Source of the DNA: an uncultured Verrucomicrobiales bacterium
Lineage (GTDB): Bacteria > Verrucomicrobiota > Verrucomicrobiia > Verrucomicrobiales > Akkermansiaceae
DNA length: 42,334 bases
NCBI GenBank assembly: GCA_937893015.1
Contig: CALBJX010000005.1
Span: 1-42,334, forward strand
Direction: 5' to 3'
The first letter of the stretch is position 1. Each line of letters opens with the position of its first letter. A model generated the notes under the pieces. It saw only the letters and a program-made list of their open reading frames with translations, was not told the DNA's origin and made no database searches. A program made the position numbers and the translations under genes. Of the stretch, positions 9,547-18,040 are shown in pieces.

Positions 9547-12500
9547 TCACCAATTTACATTCTTAACCAATGTATCAATGAAAGCACTCTCCTCTGTCGT
9601 GATTCCGTACTTTTGATAAAGTCGAGCATCGTCCCAGCGTTCGTTCAAATCTTGCTGAGGAACGCGCGTATACACTCGTCTCGGCAAATCCTGTGTCGGT
9701 TTCATGAGCAAAACCAAGAAGCGGAAGAACTTTGTAGCCATATATCGCTTAAGATTTTCGGCTTGTTCCATGGTATCCACACATTGCACTACAATATAGG
9801 TTTCCGTGCAAGCGGAATTAGGCTCTGCAATAATAGGCTCGCTGAACACCAAGTGAGGATAATCATCCGCGCCGGGACTGGCTTTTGCCACGATAACCTT
9901 AATCCTGTCGAGCGTATCGTGTAAGGCAGTAACAACATTACGTGCCGCGAAACCAGACCCTCCGCGCATATAAATTTTCAACGTCTTATCATGCGTTGCC
10001 GACTTCGCATAAGCCGAGAAGTTGGTGGGAAGCCCGTACGGCTTTCTTGAACTAACCAAATCAAACATGGTAGGTTCACCAAAACTCTGCACTTTACGAA
10101 GAATATTGATAGCCTCATTGTATCGGATGAATGACTCCGCACCTTCCTCCAAAAGAGGACGCTGCATCACACTATGCAATCTTCCGTGCTGATAGTTGAA
10201 TATTTTGCTCTCCCCGTGGTGTTGCGCATCCCACAGGAAATAGCAAACGCCACCGCGAATATTCACATTGGGGAAACAATCTGACGTTTCAGGATAATCG
10301 TACAAAGAAACCAGTCGGTCATCCGTCAGCATATTCTCTCTAAACTCATCCAGCCCCTTACCCCCGACATACCAGCGAGCGGGCATAATCAAGGATATGA
10401 AGTCAGGATTCATCTGTTTTGCAGCCTCCACAAACAGATTATATACGGGAGTTGCGCTGGAGTTACTTCCTCCATCCATCTCTTGATACGGAGGATTGCC
10501 AATAACTGCATTAAATTTCATACGAAGGGAATTGTTGGAGGAAGAATAGAATGAGGGGCGAGAAACGCGACTGATAAAGAGCTGACGGCGGTTTTTAAGG
10601 ACATCAAGGATATCATGGAACGCCACCACATTCACATGAGCGTTCGTATACCCGGCAAGGGTTCGGCGCACAATGCTGCACCCCATCTTGGTTTTGCACA
10701 GGATGAAGATGTTTTCTTTCAGCGCATCGTTCCAGCAACGCTGCTCCACCGCGCGATTTTGGAAACGCTGCTTGCAAACGCGGGCTCGCATGATGTTGTA
10801 GGTGGCAAACAGAGAGTAGAGGCCGGTCTTGGCGTTCAGCTCCAAAATGCGGGCATCGGGGTTGAGGAATGTTTTCGGCGTGACATTCGGTTCCATGACG
10901 ATGCGAGGGGTATCGAGAATGTTCTCATGCGCGGCATCATAGAAATCATAGCCGCCGAGACAGTCCGTCATGTGCATATTCACCACGCGCCACGGAGTCA
11001 GCACGGTTTCCTTATCGGGGTTGCGGAAGCAGGAGAAAATCTCTGCAATGGTCTTGATGCGCTCCGTGGGCGGTTGTGCATCCGCGCTGCGCGCCATAGC
11101 GCGGATTTTGTTACCCGCCGCAATGAACACATCGGGGTCGTAGTATTTGATGAAACGCTTGAACAGGCGCTTTGTGATGCCGCGCGGCATGAATTCCTCC
11201 CACGACTCATCATCCACCAGATTGGTGAGGTCATGAATGGAAATATCCTTGCCGTATTCAATATCTGCCCCATAGATCAGAAGAGGTATACGGATGGAAA
11301 TACCGCGTAAGATAGAAATCGCTCGTTCCTTGTTCTTGCGCTCGGCATTCAGCCTGTCGAGTAGCTCCTGCTCCTGCGGTGTCAATGATTTCTTTTGATT
11401 CTTCTTCTTTTCCGCATTCACAGCCTGCTGACGTTGAACACCGTTCAAGCCGTTGACCGCAATATCTATATTCTCTACCTTTTTGCTCTGCTTGGTTTTG
11501 CCGATGATGCCATGCAGCTCGTCAAAATCTTTGAGCTGGGTTTTATCAAGAGTTCCGAGCGCCTTACTATAAATATATTTGTCATCGAAACCGCTGCGGA
11601 CAGCGCGTTCCACATAGGCTTTTTTCAGCTCTTGCAGCATGTAGCCCACATCATAGGGCTGCATGCGGGAACCTTCACCCGAAATCACAGGGCAAAAGTT
11701 CAGGAAGCTGGCCATGTATTGCCTCTGCTCTTCCGTATCACCGCCGCTATTAGCGTTGAGTTTACCGGCTTCGGCCACCATTTTCAACGTGCGGTCCGGC
11801 GCAAAATCAAAAGCATAGCATTCTGTCTTTTGCTTTCCATTGACAACGCCCGGAGATTGCACACGGAAAATCGTCTGTAAATAGTTAGCTGCCGAGGTAG
11901 AATACGAGCCGGCCAGCATGAGCACAGCCGTCCACTCGGGAACAGTCACGCCCGTGGTGAGCTTGCCACAGGAGAGCGTGATGGAATAACGTCCGTAAGC
12001 CGAGCATCGAGCGATGGCAGTTTTAACATTTTTCAATGCATTACTGTCCTCATTGTCCTCATCCCCATCACCTGCGATATTGACAATCTCAAACAACCCC
12101 GAGTCGAACCCGGAGCCGCGTTTTTCCATGAGGGCTTTGAGGGCCTGTGCAGCCGCAACACCGGGAAGTATCCAAAAGCTGTGACGGAAGTTCTCGCAAT
12201 AGTCCTTCGTGGAGAACGGATAATTGGTTGTGGTGCTTTCCCGGGTCATGAGCTTAAGAAAGCGCATCACATCCCCTTCGTGCACAAAATCGCCCTTGCG
12301 GGCACCTGCAGGTATAGAGTCGCCGTCCTGTTCAGGATTGCCAGTCCAAACACGGAAGAATTCACGGAAGTTAAATGCCTTATCACCCAAATCCTCGTAC
12401 CCGGAAAACTCCGCGTTCAGATTGTAGGTAAAAATATTGAGTCTCGGCAAGTCCTCATAGGGATTATTGCCGTCGATATGGTTTGCATACCAATCTTCCT

Positions 12501-13509
12501 TGGCCTTTTGTTCCTTGACGTAATCCCAGGTAAAGGTAGAGTCCTCTGAATAGTGGTCCAACAGGTTAAAAGGCGTCCCCGACAAACGAAGGAAGCGAGT
12601 TTCGTTTTTCTCCAGCGCCTTAATCACCTGATCACCGAGTTTCGTCAATGTGCCTTCATGGGCTTCATCGATAATGACACAATCCCACTCTGTGCTGAAC
12701 ACTTCATCGTTTTTGTTGAAATGCCCACCGACCTGCGATGAACCACGCAAATCCTGCAAAGAAGCGAAATAAATGTATCGCTCACTACACTTCTGCAACG
12801 CTGTCAACTGCATTCCCTCCGAACGGGAGCCGAAGTAATACCCATCCCCTTTAACAAAAACCTTGTGAAAATCTTCTCTCCAACCCGCGACGACCACAGG
12901 GCGATGGGTAAGAATCAGCGTACGCTTATACGCCATGCGTTTAACCATCACAAGGGCACAAATCGTCTTACCGAAACGCATCTTAGCGTTCCACAGCATC
13001 TGCTTGTGTTTTTTAAAACGCTTAAGAGTCATTGCCACCGCCTGTTCCTGCTCCTCACGTAACACAATGGGGTTCCTATCATGCGTAACCGTCTCAACGC
13101 CTTCACGGTTCTCCTTGACGGCTTGAATAGCATCCAAAACTGTACCCTTATCGGTCTTCACCCAATCACTATAACGACCGCCATCCTCATGCCTGATAAT
13201 TTCCACCCCCGAATTGCGAAGCACCTTATGAACCAGCTTGTCTCCAAACTGCTCACATTTGCCTTCGCATACGCGGAGTGCCAACTCGGTATGCAGAAGC
13301 TCGTACTGAAGCAACGCTGTTTGAGTGTACTGCTTGATGCGTTTTCGTGCCGCCTCATTCAACTGCGCGCAGTTCGGAGGGAGTTGTTCCATCGGCAAGT
13401 CTGTATTCAAAGTAGCATGACCGACTTTGAGGATTCCCTCGTGAGCCGCATCATTCACACGGAACACATAGATAAGACGGAAACTGTATGTACATTTAAA
13501 CATGCTCAT
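9547..13509 (-). CDS. Restriction-modification fusion: GIY-YIG-like domain, SF2 helicase, N6-adenine methyltransferase
   Basis: This 1320-residue protein has several domains. Residues ~10-120 resemble a T5orf172/GIY-YIG nuclease (IYVF ... GILKVGHAT, then KLVHKVL and SDWV). An SF2 helicase follows: LREEQEQAV at 150-158, motif I AKMRFGKT (175-182), DEAH (281-284), SGTP (310-313), and a C-terminal RecA lobe with TTGVTVPEW and YLQTIFRVQSP. A Lys-rich linker leads to an adenine methyltransferase part with LELNAKTGLYSLF (about 887-900) and catalytic NPPY (about 1003-1006). The final ~250 residues may be the target-recognition domain. It should recognise, methylate and cleave DNA, with the helicase perhaps translocating, in the manner of type ISP/IIG-like enzymes. 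Its start overlaps the upstream stop by ATGA (13506-13509), indicating translational coupling. The domain order is visible; the assignment of the nuclease to the GIY-YIG-like part is inferred. Confidence 0.85.
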   Translation of the reverse strand: MSMFKCTYSFRLIYVFRVNDAAHEGILKVGHATLNTDLPMEQLPPNCAQLNEAARKRIKQYTQTALLQYELLHTELALRVCEGKCEQFGDKLVHKVLRNSGVEIIRHEDGGRYSDWVKTDKGTVLDAIQAVKENREGVETVTHDRNPIVLREEQEQAVAMTLKRFKKHKQMLWNAKMRFGKTICALVMVKRMAYKRTLILTHRPVVVAGWREDFHKVFVKGDGYYFGSRSEGMQLTALQKCSERYIYFASLQDLRGSSQVGGHFNKNDEVFSTEWDCVIIDEAHEGTLTKLGDQVIKALEKNETRFLRLSGTPFNLLDHYSEDSTFTWDYVKEQKAKEDWYANHIDGNNPYEDLPRLNIFTYNLNAEFSGYEDLGDKAFNFREFFRVWTGNPEQDGDSIPAGARKGDFVHEGDVMRFLKLMTRESTTTNYPFSTKDYCENFRHSFWILPGVAAAQALKALMEKRGSGFDSGLFEIVNIAGDGDEDNEDSNALKNVKTAIARCSAYGRYSITLSCGKLTTGVTVPEWTAVLMLAGSYSTSAANYLQTIFRVQSPGVVNGKQKTECYAFDFAPDRTLKMVAEAGKLNANSGGDTEEQRQYMASFLNFCPVISGEGSRMQPYDVGYMLQELKKAYVERAVRSGFDDKYIYSKALGTLDKTQLKDFDELHGIIGKTKQSKKVENIDIAVNGLNGVQRQQAVNAEKKKNQKKSLTPQEQELLDRLNAERKNKERAISILRGISIRIPLLIYGADIEYGKDISIHDLTNLVDDESWEEFMPRGITKRLFKRFIKYYDPDVFIAAGNKIRAMARSADAQPPTERIKTIAEIFSCFRNPDKETVLTPWRVVNMHMTDCLGGYDFYDAAHENILDTPRIVMEPNVTPKTFLNPDARILELNAKTGLYSLFATYNIMRARVCKQRFQNRAVEQRCWNDALKENIFILCKTKMGCSIVRRTLAGYTNAHVNVVAFHDILDVLKNRRQLFISRVSRPSFYSSSNNSLRMKFNAVIGNPPYQEMDGGSNSSATPVYNLFVEAAKQMNPDFISLIMPARWYVGGKGLDEFRENMLTDDRLVSLYDYPETSDCFPNVNIRGGVCYFLWDAQHHGESKIFNYQHGRLHSVMQRPLLEEGAESFIRYNEAINILRKVQSFGEPTMFDLVSSRKPYGLPTNFSAYAKSATHDKTLKIYMRGGSGFAARNVVTALHDTLDRIKVIVAKASPGADDYPHLVFSEPIIAEPNSACTETYIVVQCVDTMEQAENLKRYMATKFFRFLVLLMKPTQDLPRRVYTRVPQQDLNERWDDARLYQKYGITTEESAFIDTLVKNVNW

Positions 13510-14504
13510 TTTATACCTCCCATCAAGCTAACAAAGGTGACAGTTTTGAATCCGCGCGACGACCAATCGCGCAGTTTGCAATACACGCCGTTGTGGCGGT
13601 GAATATCGCGCTTCTCGCAACCGGGGCAGCCGTCCACAATCGTTTTGGTTTCCATGCCGAACATGTCCGTGTACGAAGCCGAGGAAGATTGGCAGCTATT
13701 CGGCACGACACCTTTCAGGCCGTCCATCTGCCAGAGATTCCAAGAGATGATTTTGGCAATTTCATGCAACTCTTTCTGAGCAGGGTCCTTTCCGGGGAAA
13801 CGATGTTGAAAATGGTCGATAAAGGTGAAGAGCAGGCACTCACGCGCCAGCAAAAGGCTATCGCCCTGCCACTCGTAACCGAAAATGCTCTGATACGCCA
13901 GTCGCGCAGCCTTGTACCATTCGGGTATCGTTTTCGTATTCTCGGAAACAACGCGCAGTTTGCGGTCAAGCATCCCGATGCGGTCAGGAACTGGGATAAT
14001 CTCGCCTGTGGTTGTATCGTAGCGACTGGCAAGATAGGGAGCTTCCCCACAAGAGACTTCCAAGCGCGTGTCATTCACATAATCCAGCCATGTTTTACCG
14101 CTCTCTGAGGGGAACGGAATGAGGTCTGTGTTTGTTTTCCAGCCCTTTTCCGTTTCCTCATTGAACACCCCTGCCCGACCGAACCATTGTTCGTCCACAA
14201 GGTTGTTCTGAGCATTGCAAATCCATGCGGGCGTAAAGACCTCCGCTTTCTCGCGGGAACGATAACGCTGTTCAGACGCATTTTTTCTAACGCGCGGCTG
14301 GATAATGATGCCGTTCTCCCCCGTGATGAGCGGCAGCTCTATCGTTTTATCAGCGGCATATTCCGCTCCGCGCGGCAGATAATCATCCGTCGCCCAAAGG
14401 ATATTCCGCCCGGTGCTGCGGTCTTTCAGCAGGGTCTCCAAAAGCCCCACATCTTTTCGCACCAGCTCATTCTCGCTGATATCAACGCTGTTATCAACAG
14501 TCAT
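13506..14504 (-). CDS. Methyltransferase-like small subunit of the restriction system
   Basis: This 332-residue protein is the first gene of the minus-strand operon. Its end overlaps the next gene by four bases. EVFTPAWICNAQN (about residues 85-97) resembles motif X of gamma-class N6-adenine methyltransferases. LEVSCGEAPYLASRYD (about 145-160) resembles SAM-binding motif I. WQGDSLLLARECLLF and IISWNLWQMDGL follow. No NPPY-type catalytic motif IV is present, whereas the partner protein has one, so the pair looks like a modification unit spread over two chains. The C-terminus has clustered Cys/His (CPGCEKRDIHRH) that could bind zinc. I chose ATG 14504 (MTVDNSVDI) because the 24 codons before it read as low-quality sequence. 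A start at 14576 remains possible. From memory, homologues are often labelled restriction endonuclease subunit M. Confidence 0.8.
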   Translation of the reverse strand: MTVDNSVDISENELVRKDVGLLETLLKDRSTGRNILWATDDYLPRGAEYAADKTIELPLITGENGIIIQPRVRKNASEQRYRSREKAEVFTPAWICNAQNNLVDEQWFGRAGVFNEETEKGWKTNTDLIPFPSESGKTWLDYVNDTRLEVSCGEAPYLASRYDTTTGEIIPVPDRIGMLDRKLRVVSENTKTIPEWYKAARLAYQSIFGYEWQGDSLLLARECLLFTFIDHFQHRFPGKDPAQKELHEIAKIISWNLWQMDGLKGVVPNSCQSSSASYTDMFGMETKTIVDGCPGCEKRDIHRHNGVYCKLRDWSSRGFKTVTFVSLMGGIK

Positions 14505-14762
14505 GGAAAGGGAAGTCAGGTAGGTTACACGCGCACGCGCGACACACTCATCGCGCCTATGCCCGCACTCTACCATATACCCCCGATGTTTTCAAGAACA
14601 AACGCCGCCACTCACCCCAAAAACCGCATTTTTTCCTGCCTCTCCTCCCGCCCCTCCCCCAAACCCACCCACAACCCTAACCCTCAGCGTGTTTTGTTAG
14701 TTGTATTACATCTATCTTTTCTAGCATTTTTCCACCAAAAGCATATCCTGTTAGACAACACC
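14505..14762. promoter_or_regulatory. Divergent intergenic region of the island
   Basis: This 258-bp stretch separates the minus-strand restriction operon from the plus-strand DUF2971 gene and must hold the promoters of both. A pyrimidine/C-rich stretch (about 14636-14690) is followed by an AT-rich part, but I cannot settle on a convincing -35/-10 pair for either direction. Confidence 0.4.
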
Positions 14763-15668
14763 ATGAGCGAACAACACCCCGACACCGAACCGACCTCAGA
14801 CGAACCCATTTTTTGGAAAGACGGCAAGCAATTTATCCGTCTCTATTACTTCATGCCCGAAAAGCATCTGCTTGCTATTATCCAAAATGACGAGATAAAG
14901 GTATCTATTCCTGACTATTGCAACGATCCATTGGAATTTCTCGCAGCAAATGAAGACGACGTAGGATACTCATTTGAATGCGGCTTTATCAGCTTCTCAA
15001 GCCATTTCGGCAGTTCGCTAATGTGGTCACACTACGCAGATTCCCACAAAGGAGTCTGCCTGCAATTCGATTTTCCGATAAGACAAACAGGAGACATTAT
15101 TGAACCCAACAGAAACAACTGGAATTTGTTTATGCACTATCCTCCCGAAGAGGATTGCTATCCTATAGAAAGCATCACCAATTTCGCTGTTCTTAATCCA
15201 AACGAACATGTGGACTGCTCACAATTTTTCACAATCACGCAAATGAATGGCACAATGAACATTCTTTTGGTCAAAGTTCATTACAATTCCCAACGACCGG
15301 GGAAAAGTAAGGTTTCCATGTTTGGTTCATTTAACGAAGGGGGAATTAAAGAATTAGGACTAGAACCGAGCATCTACACAAAATCCAGCGAATGGGCATA
15401 TGAAAAAGAATGGAGAATATATGTTACACTGAATGGCACACTTGCTTTGCACGATGAAGATTTTTTTGTTACTGGTTTAACTCAATACATCACAAAAATC
15501 ATCGTAGGTGCAAAATTTCCCAAGCGACATGGACTTCTTGAACACTACGTCACGCAATCATCTAAAAAGAACCCTAATCCAGAAAGTAGGATAAATCTTA
15601 AACTCTGCTCTTTTGAACAAGCTGAGTACCACCCTGAAAAATACGAAATCATTGTACACAACTCGTAG
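14763..15668 (+). CDS. DUF2971 family protein (second of two in the island)
   Basis: This 301-residue protein starts the divergent plus-strand set. The open frame extends much further upstream, but the ATG at 14763 (MSEQHPDTEP) begins the protein-like, AT-rich part. The DUF2971 pattern is clear: IRLYYFMPEKHLLAII, YCNDPLEFLAA, FISFSSHFGSSLMWSHYADS (from about residue 75), KGVCLQFDF, and WAYEKEWRIY near the C-terminus. Compared with the paralogue at 8325-9479 it lacks the ~125-residue N-terminal extension. Two members of one rare family in divergent operons suggest either a duplicated effector or two linked systems. No catalytic function can be assigned from the sequence. Confidence 0.85.
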   Translation: MSEQHPDTEPTSDEPIFWKDGKQFIRLYYFMPEKHLLAIIQNDEIKVSIPDYCNDPLEFLAANEDDVGYSFECGFISFSSHFGSSLMWSHYADSHKGVCLQFDFPIRQTGDIIEPNRNNWNLFMHYPPEEDCYPIESITNFAVLNPNEHVDCSQFFTITQMNGTMNILLVKVHYNSQRPGKSKVSMFGSFNEGGIKELGLEPSIYTKSSEWAYEKEWRIYVTLNGTLALHDEDFFVTGLTQYITKIIVGAKFPKRHGLLEHYVTQSSKKNPNPESRINLKLCSFEQAEYHPEKYEIIVHNS

Positions 15669-15682
15669 CATTCACGCATCTC

Positions 15683-16600
15683 ATGGCGCACAACCTTCCC
15701 GACATCATTCTGCTCCCTATTCCTTTTATTTTCTTTTTTTCCTATCTTAAACAAGTAGAATCGTATATTACCATGTTCAAGAAGTGCCCCAAACTGCTAA
15801 CAGGAATTATTATCGTAAGCCTTATCATTTTCGTTGTAGGCATCGTATGCAATGCAAACTGGGTTATAACCAACTGCACAGATGCAAGTCCAAGCGGTCA
15901 ATCTGACATCAACGCATTTGAAGGAATCAATGCCCTATTCGCAGGGCTCGGCAGCATCGGTATTTTTTACACATTGCTCCAACAAGCAAAAAATTTACAT
16001 TTTGTTGAGAAAGGCCACAATGAATCATTAAGACTACATGAGTATAATGACATATCTCACGAAATAGATACATTTAAACAAATGCTTCACTCATTAAACG
16101 AGACACATAGGACCAACGAAAATTCCACTGATAGCTTAAGCGAACACATATATAATAAAATATCAAAAAATTTCGAAGAATTAAAGAGCACCTATAATGA
16201 TAATCTTAATCCAAGTGACAAATACAAATTAAAAATGTGGATATATAATCAAATCAATTTACACACCCAACCACTTCTACAAATAATCTACACGATGAGG
16301 AGCATATTCAGCAGTATAGATAATGCCGAGCACCTAACGGATACAGAAATTGTGCGGTTAAGAGATTCCCTCTTCTTCTCCATAAGTCATTTTGATTACA
16401 AAGTTTTACAATTAGTCTACATCCGAAAAAGCATGTGGATTAACTATGGAAAAAACAAACATTTCAACGAGTATTTTTCTGAAGACACAGCACGTCTTAT
16501 CATATCTCAATCCACTAATACTCATTCAGAAAGCGCAGATAATTTTATATATAATACACTTAAGGATGCTGACCCAAGAGTGGAAACACCCACGGAATAA
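15683..16600 (+). CDS. Membrane protein with cytoplasmic helical domain, possible abortive-infection type
   Basis: This 305-residue protein begins 14 bp after the DUF2971 stop, so the two are probably cotranscribed. Hydrophobic segments are at about residues 8-20 (DIILLPIPFIFFF), 40-56 (LLTGIIIVSLIIFVVGI) and 80-97 (INALFAGLGSIGIFYTLL). A hydrophilic, probably helical domain fills the rest. TM pairs followed by LLQQAKNL-like helices resemble putative phage abortive-infection membrane proteins, but the likeness is only general. ATG 15774 (MFKKCPK) is an alternative start that would drop the first hydrophobic segment. Base composition is strongly AT-rich. It could relay infection to the membrane in a two-component defence pair with the preceding gene; that is inference. 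Confidence 0.7.
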   Translation: MAHNLPDIILLPIPFIFFFSYLKQVESYITMFKKCPKLLTGIIIVSLIIFVVGIVCNANWVITNCTDASPSGQSDINAFEGINALFAGLGSIGIFYTLLQQAKNLHFVEKGHNESLRLHEYNDISHEIDTFKQMLHSLNETHRTNENSTDSLSEHIYNKISKNFEELKSTYNDNLNPSDKYKLKMWIYNQINLHTQPLLQIIYTMRSIFSSIDNAEHLTDTEIVRLRDSLFFSISHFDYKVLQLVYIRKSMWINYGKNKHFNEYFSEDTARLIISQSTNTHSESADNFIYNTLKDADPRVETPTE

Positions 16601-16641
16601 CAACTCCTTCTTTATCGCTTCAAAATTATTTCCGGCCTCGC

Positions 16642-16959
16642 ATGACACCTCTAGAAGTTAGCTTTGGTAGAACTCTTATGTATTTCCAACGTAGAAACCG
16701 TGCTTCTGCGTTTCACCAAAACGCCACTTTTAAGCTATACAGAATCGAAAGAGTTCATGATCTTGATGATTCATATAAAACAGATGAAAGTGGTCATGAG
16801 CACATTCTACATCCATACAAGCTCTACGACATGCCATATGGAGCAATGCGCCACGAATATTACCTAAGCGATGATGAATACAATGCCATTCAGAAATATC
16901 TTGCAGATTCAGATGTATCATCCATTACAATTAATCTAGCCCATGTAAAAACAAACTAA
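16642..16959 (+). CDS. Small unknown protein, paralogue 1
   Basis: This 105-residue protein is not recognised. It is clearly paralogous to the protein at 17677-18000. Both open M(T/K)PL(E/K)V(S/K)F(G/E)R, both have a HILH.YKL centre, and both end with EYYLS(D/E)DEY(N/D)AIQ ... VSSITINL. Local acidic and basic clusters suggest a soluble protein. It lies 41 bp after the membrane-protein gene and is followed by a strong terminator that is also duplicated after the second paralogue. Small paralogues bracketing a different gene can be immunity, antitoxin or adaptor proteins, but nothing here proves that. Confidence 0.7.
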   Translation: MTPLEVSFGRTLMYFQRRNRASAFHQNATFKLYRIERVHDLDDSYKTDESGHEHILHPYKLYDMPYGAMRHEYYLSDDEYNAIQKYLADSDVSSITINLAHVKTN

Positions 16960-16967
16960 ATATTCTT

Positions 16968-17002
16968 AGCCGTGCGGCACGCCGCACGGCTTTCTTTTTC
17001 CC
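16968..17002 (+). terminator. Rho-independent terminator after small paralogue 1
   Basis: A perfect 11-bp stem (agccgtgcggc) around a 2-base centre is followed by ttctttttc. Nearly the same terminator lies at 18006-18040, with ctcaaaacgc following in both places. Gene and terminator were therefore probably duplicated as one unit. Confidence 0.9.
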
Positions 17003-17138
17003 CTCAAAACGCATCCGGCTTTCTCAAGATTTCTGAAAATCAAGAAAAAGAATTTATTAGATGTCACACATCTAGCACATCTTCCATTTTGCCTCGTACT
17101 GGAGGATAATAGCGGACGGCTAACAGCCATTTTATATT

Positions 17139-17630
17139 ATGTCTATTCAATTAAATACAAATGGATTATTTCTCCTTTCCGAGGAGCAAATTCCAGCGAC
17201 AGCGAAGACGAGAACGGCATGGAGTGTCTCTAAAATTGAACTTCTAGCCGTATTTAACAAAGCACTTTCACCCCAAATTGTTAAAGAAGCCTATTTATTA
17301 AAAATCTATGATGAGCATAATGTAGCTTATAACGAACTCGTATTTTTATCCGCAGGACAAAAGGATCACATTCAAAATAAGCTTGATCGCCATAGCAGGA
17401 TTATAACCATACCTGCCTATGATAATTATACAAGTTCGGCTCTTTCCAATATGTCTCACTCATTCCTACATAATGAAGCACTGAATATTCAGGCAATCGA
17501 TTGGCATATTCAAAACGGGGCAAGTCCTGAATCTCCAGACGAAAACGCAGTACTCGATAATAAGCATGTTAAACTTTCGTTCTATCAGCTCGAATATGAT
17601 AAAATCAATAACATTATATCAATTCTATAA
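17139..17630 (+). CDS. Unknown 163-residue protein between two paralogues
   Basis: This protein is not recognised. It has no obvious membrane segment or signal peptide (start MSIQLNTNGLFLLSEEQ). It has a hydrophilic middle (QKDHIQNKLDRHSRI) and a C-terminal hydrophobic end (YDKINNIISIL). It lies 180 bp after the terminator of paralogue 1, so it probably has its own promoter, and paralogue 2 follows after 46 bp. The nearest sequence resembling a -10 (tatatt) directly abuts the ATG, too close to serve this start. The upstream stretch 17030-17066 shares two short motifs with the DNA before rdrA. The cassette-like arrangement is the main clue; function is unknown. Confidence 0.65.
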   Translation: MSIQLNTNGLFLLSEEQIPATAKTRTAWSVSKIELLAVFNKALSPQIVKEAYLLKIYDEHNVAYNELVFLSAGQKDHIQNKLDRHSRIITIPAYDNYTSSALSNMSHSFLHNEALNIQAIDWHIQNGASPESPDENAVLDNKHVKLSFYQLEYDKINNIISIL

Positions 17631-17676
17631 ACATCTGACTAATCACAACAATAGCAACTTCCAACTATAATAAAAA

Positions 17677-18000
17677 ATGAAACCTTTAAAAGTTAAATTC
17701 GAAAGGGCAGTATTCTTCTATAGAAGAAAGGAAGCTGCACATGAACCGCTTCCCTCCCATCATAAAGAATTCAATCTATATGATATTCAGAAGGTTAAAA
17801 ATCCTCATGACGATTCTACTGCGGATGAAGCTGGAAAAATTCACATATTACATGCATACAAGCTTTTTGAAAAAGAACGTATTCCAAATATTTTCGAGTA
17901 TTATCTAAGTGAAGATGAATACGATGCCATTCAGGAGGGACTTACCTCCCCTAATGTAAGCTCCATCACCATCAACTTATCATATAAGAGGATTAACTAA
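17677..18000 (+). CDS. Small unknown protein, paralogue 2
   Basis: This 107-residue protein is paralogous to the one at 16642-16959. The shared parts are the MKPLKVKFER opening, HILHAYKLF in the middle and EYYLSEDEYDAIQ ... VSSITINL near the C-terminus. The region between positions ~20 and 50 differs most. It is followed within 6 bp by a copy of the same terminator. The duplicated unit (gene plus terminator plus ~20 bp) encloses the 163-residue gene. Function is unknown. Confidence 0.7.
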   Translation: MKPLKVKFERAVFFYRRKEAAHEPLPSHHKEFNLYDIQKVKNPHDDSTADEAGKIHILHAYKLFEKERIPNIFEYYLSEDEYDAIQEGLTSPNVSSITINLSYKRIN

Positions 18001-18005
18001 TCACC

Positions 18006-18040
18006 AGCCGTGCGGCATGCCGCACGGCTTTCTTTTTCCC
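18006..18040 (+). terminator. Rho-independent terminator after small paralogue 2
   Basis: An 11-bp perfect stem agccgtgcggc around a 2-base centre, then ttctttttccc. It is nearly identical to 16968-17002. Confidence 0.9.
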
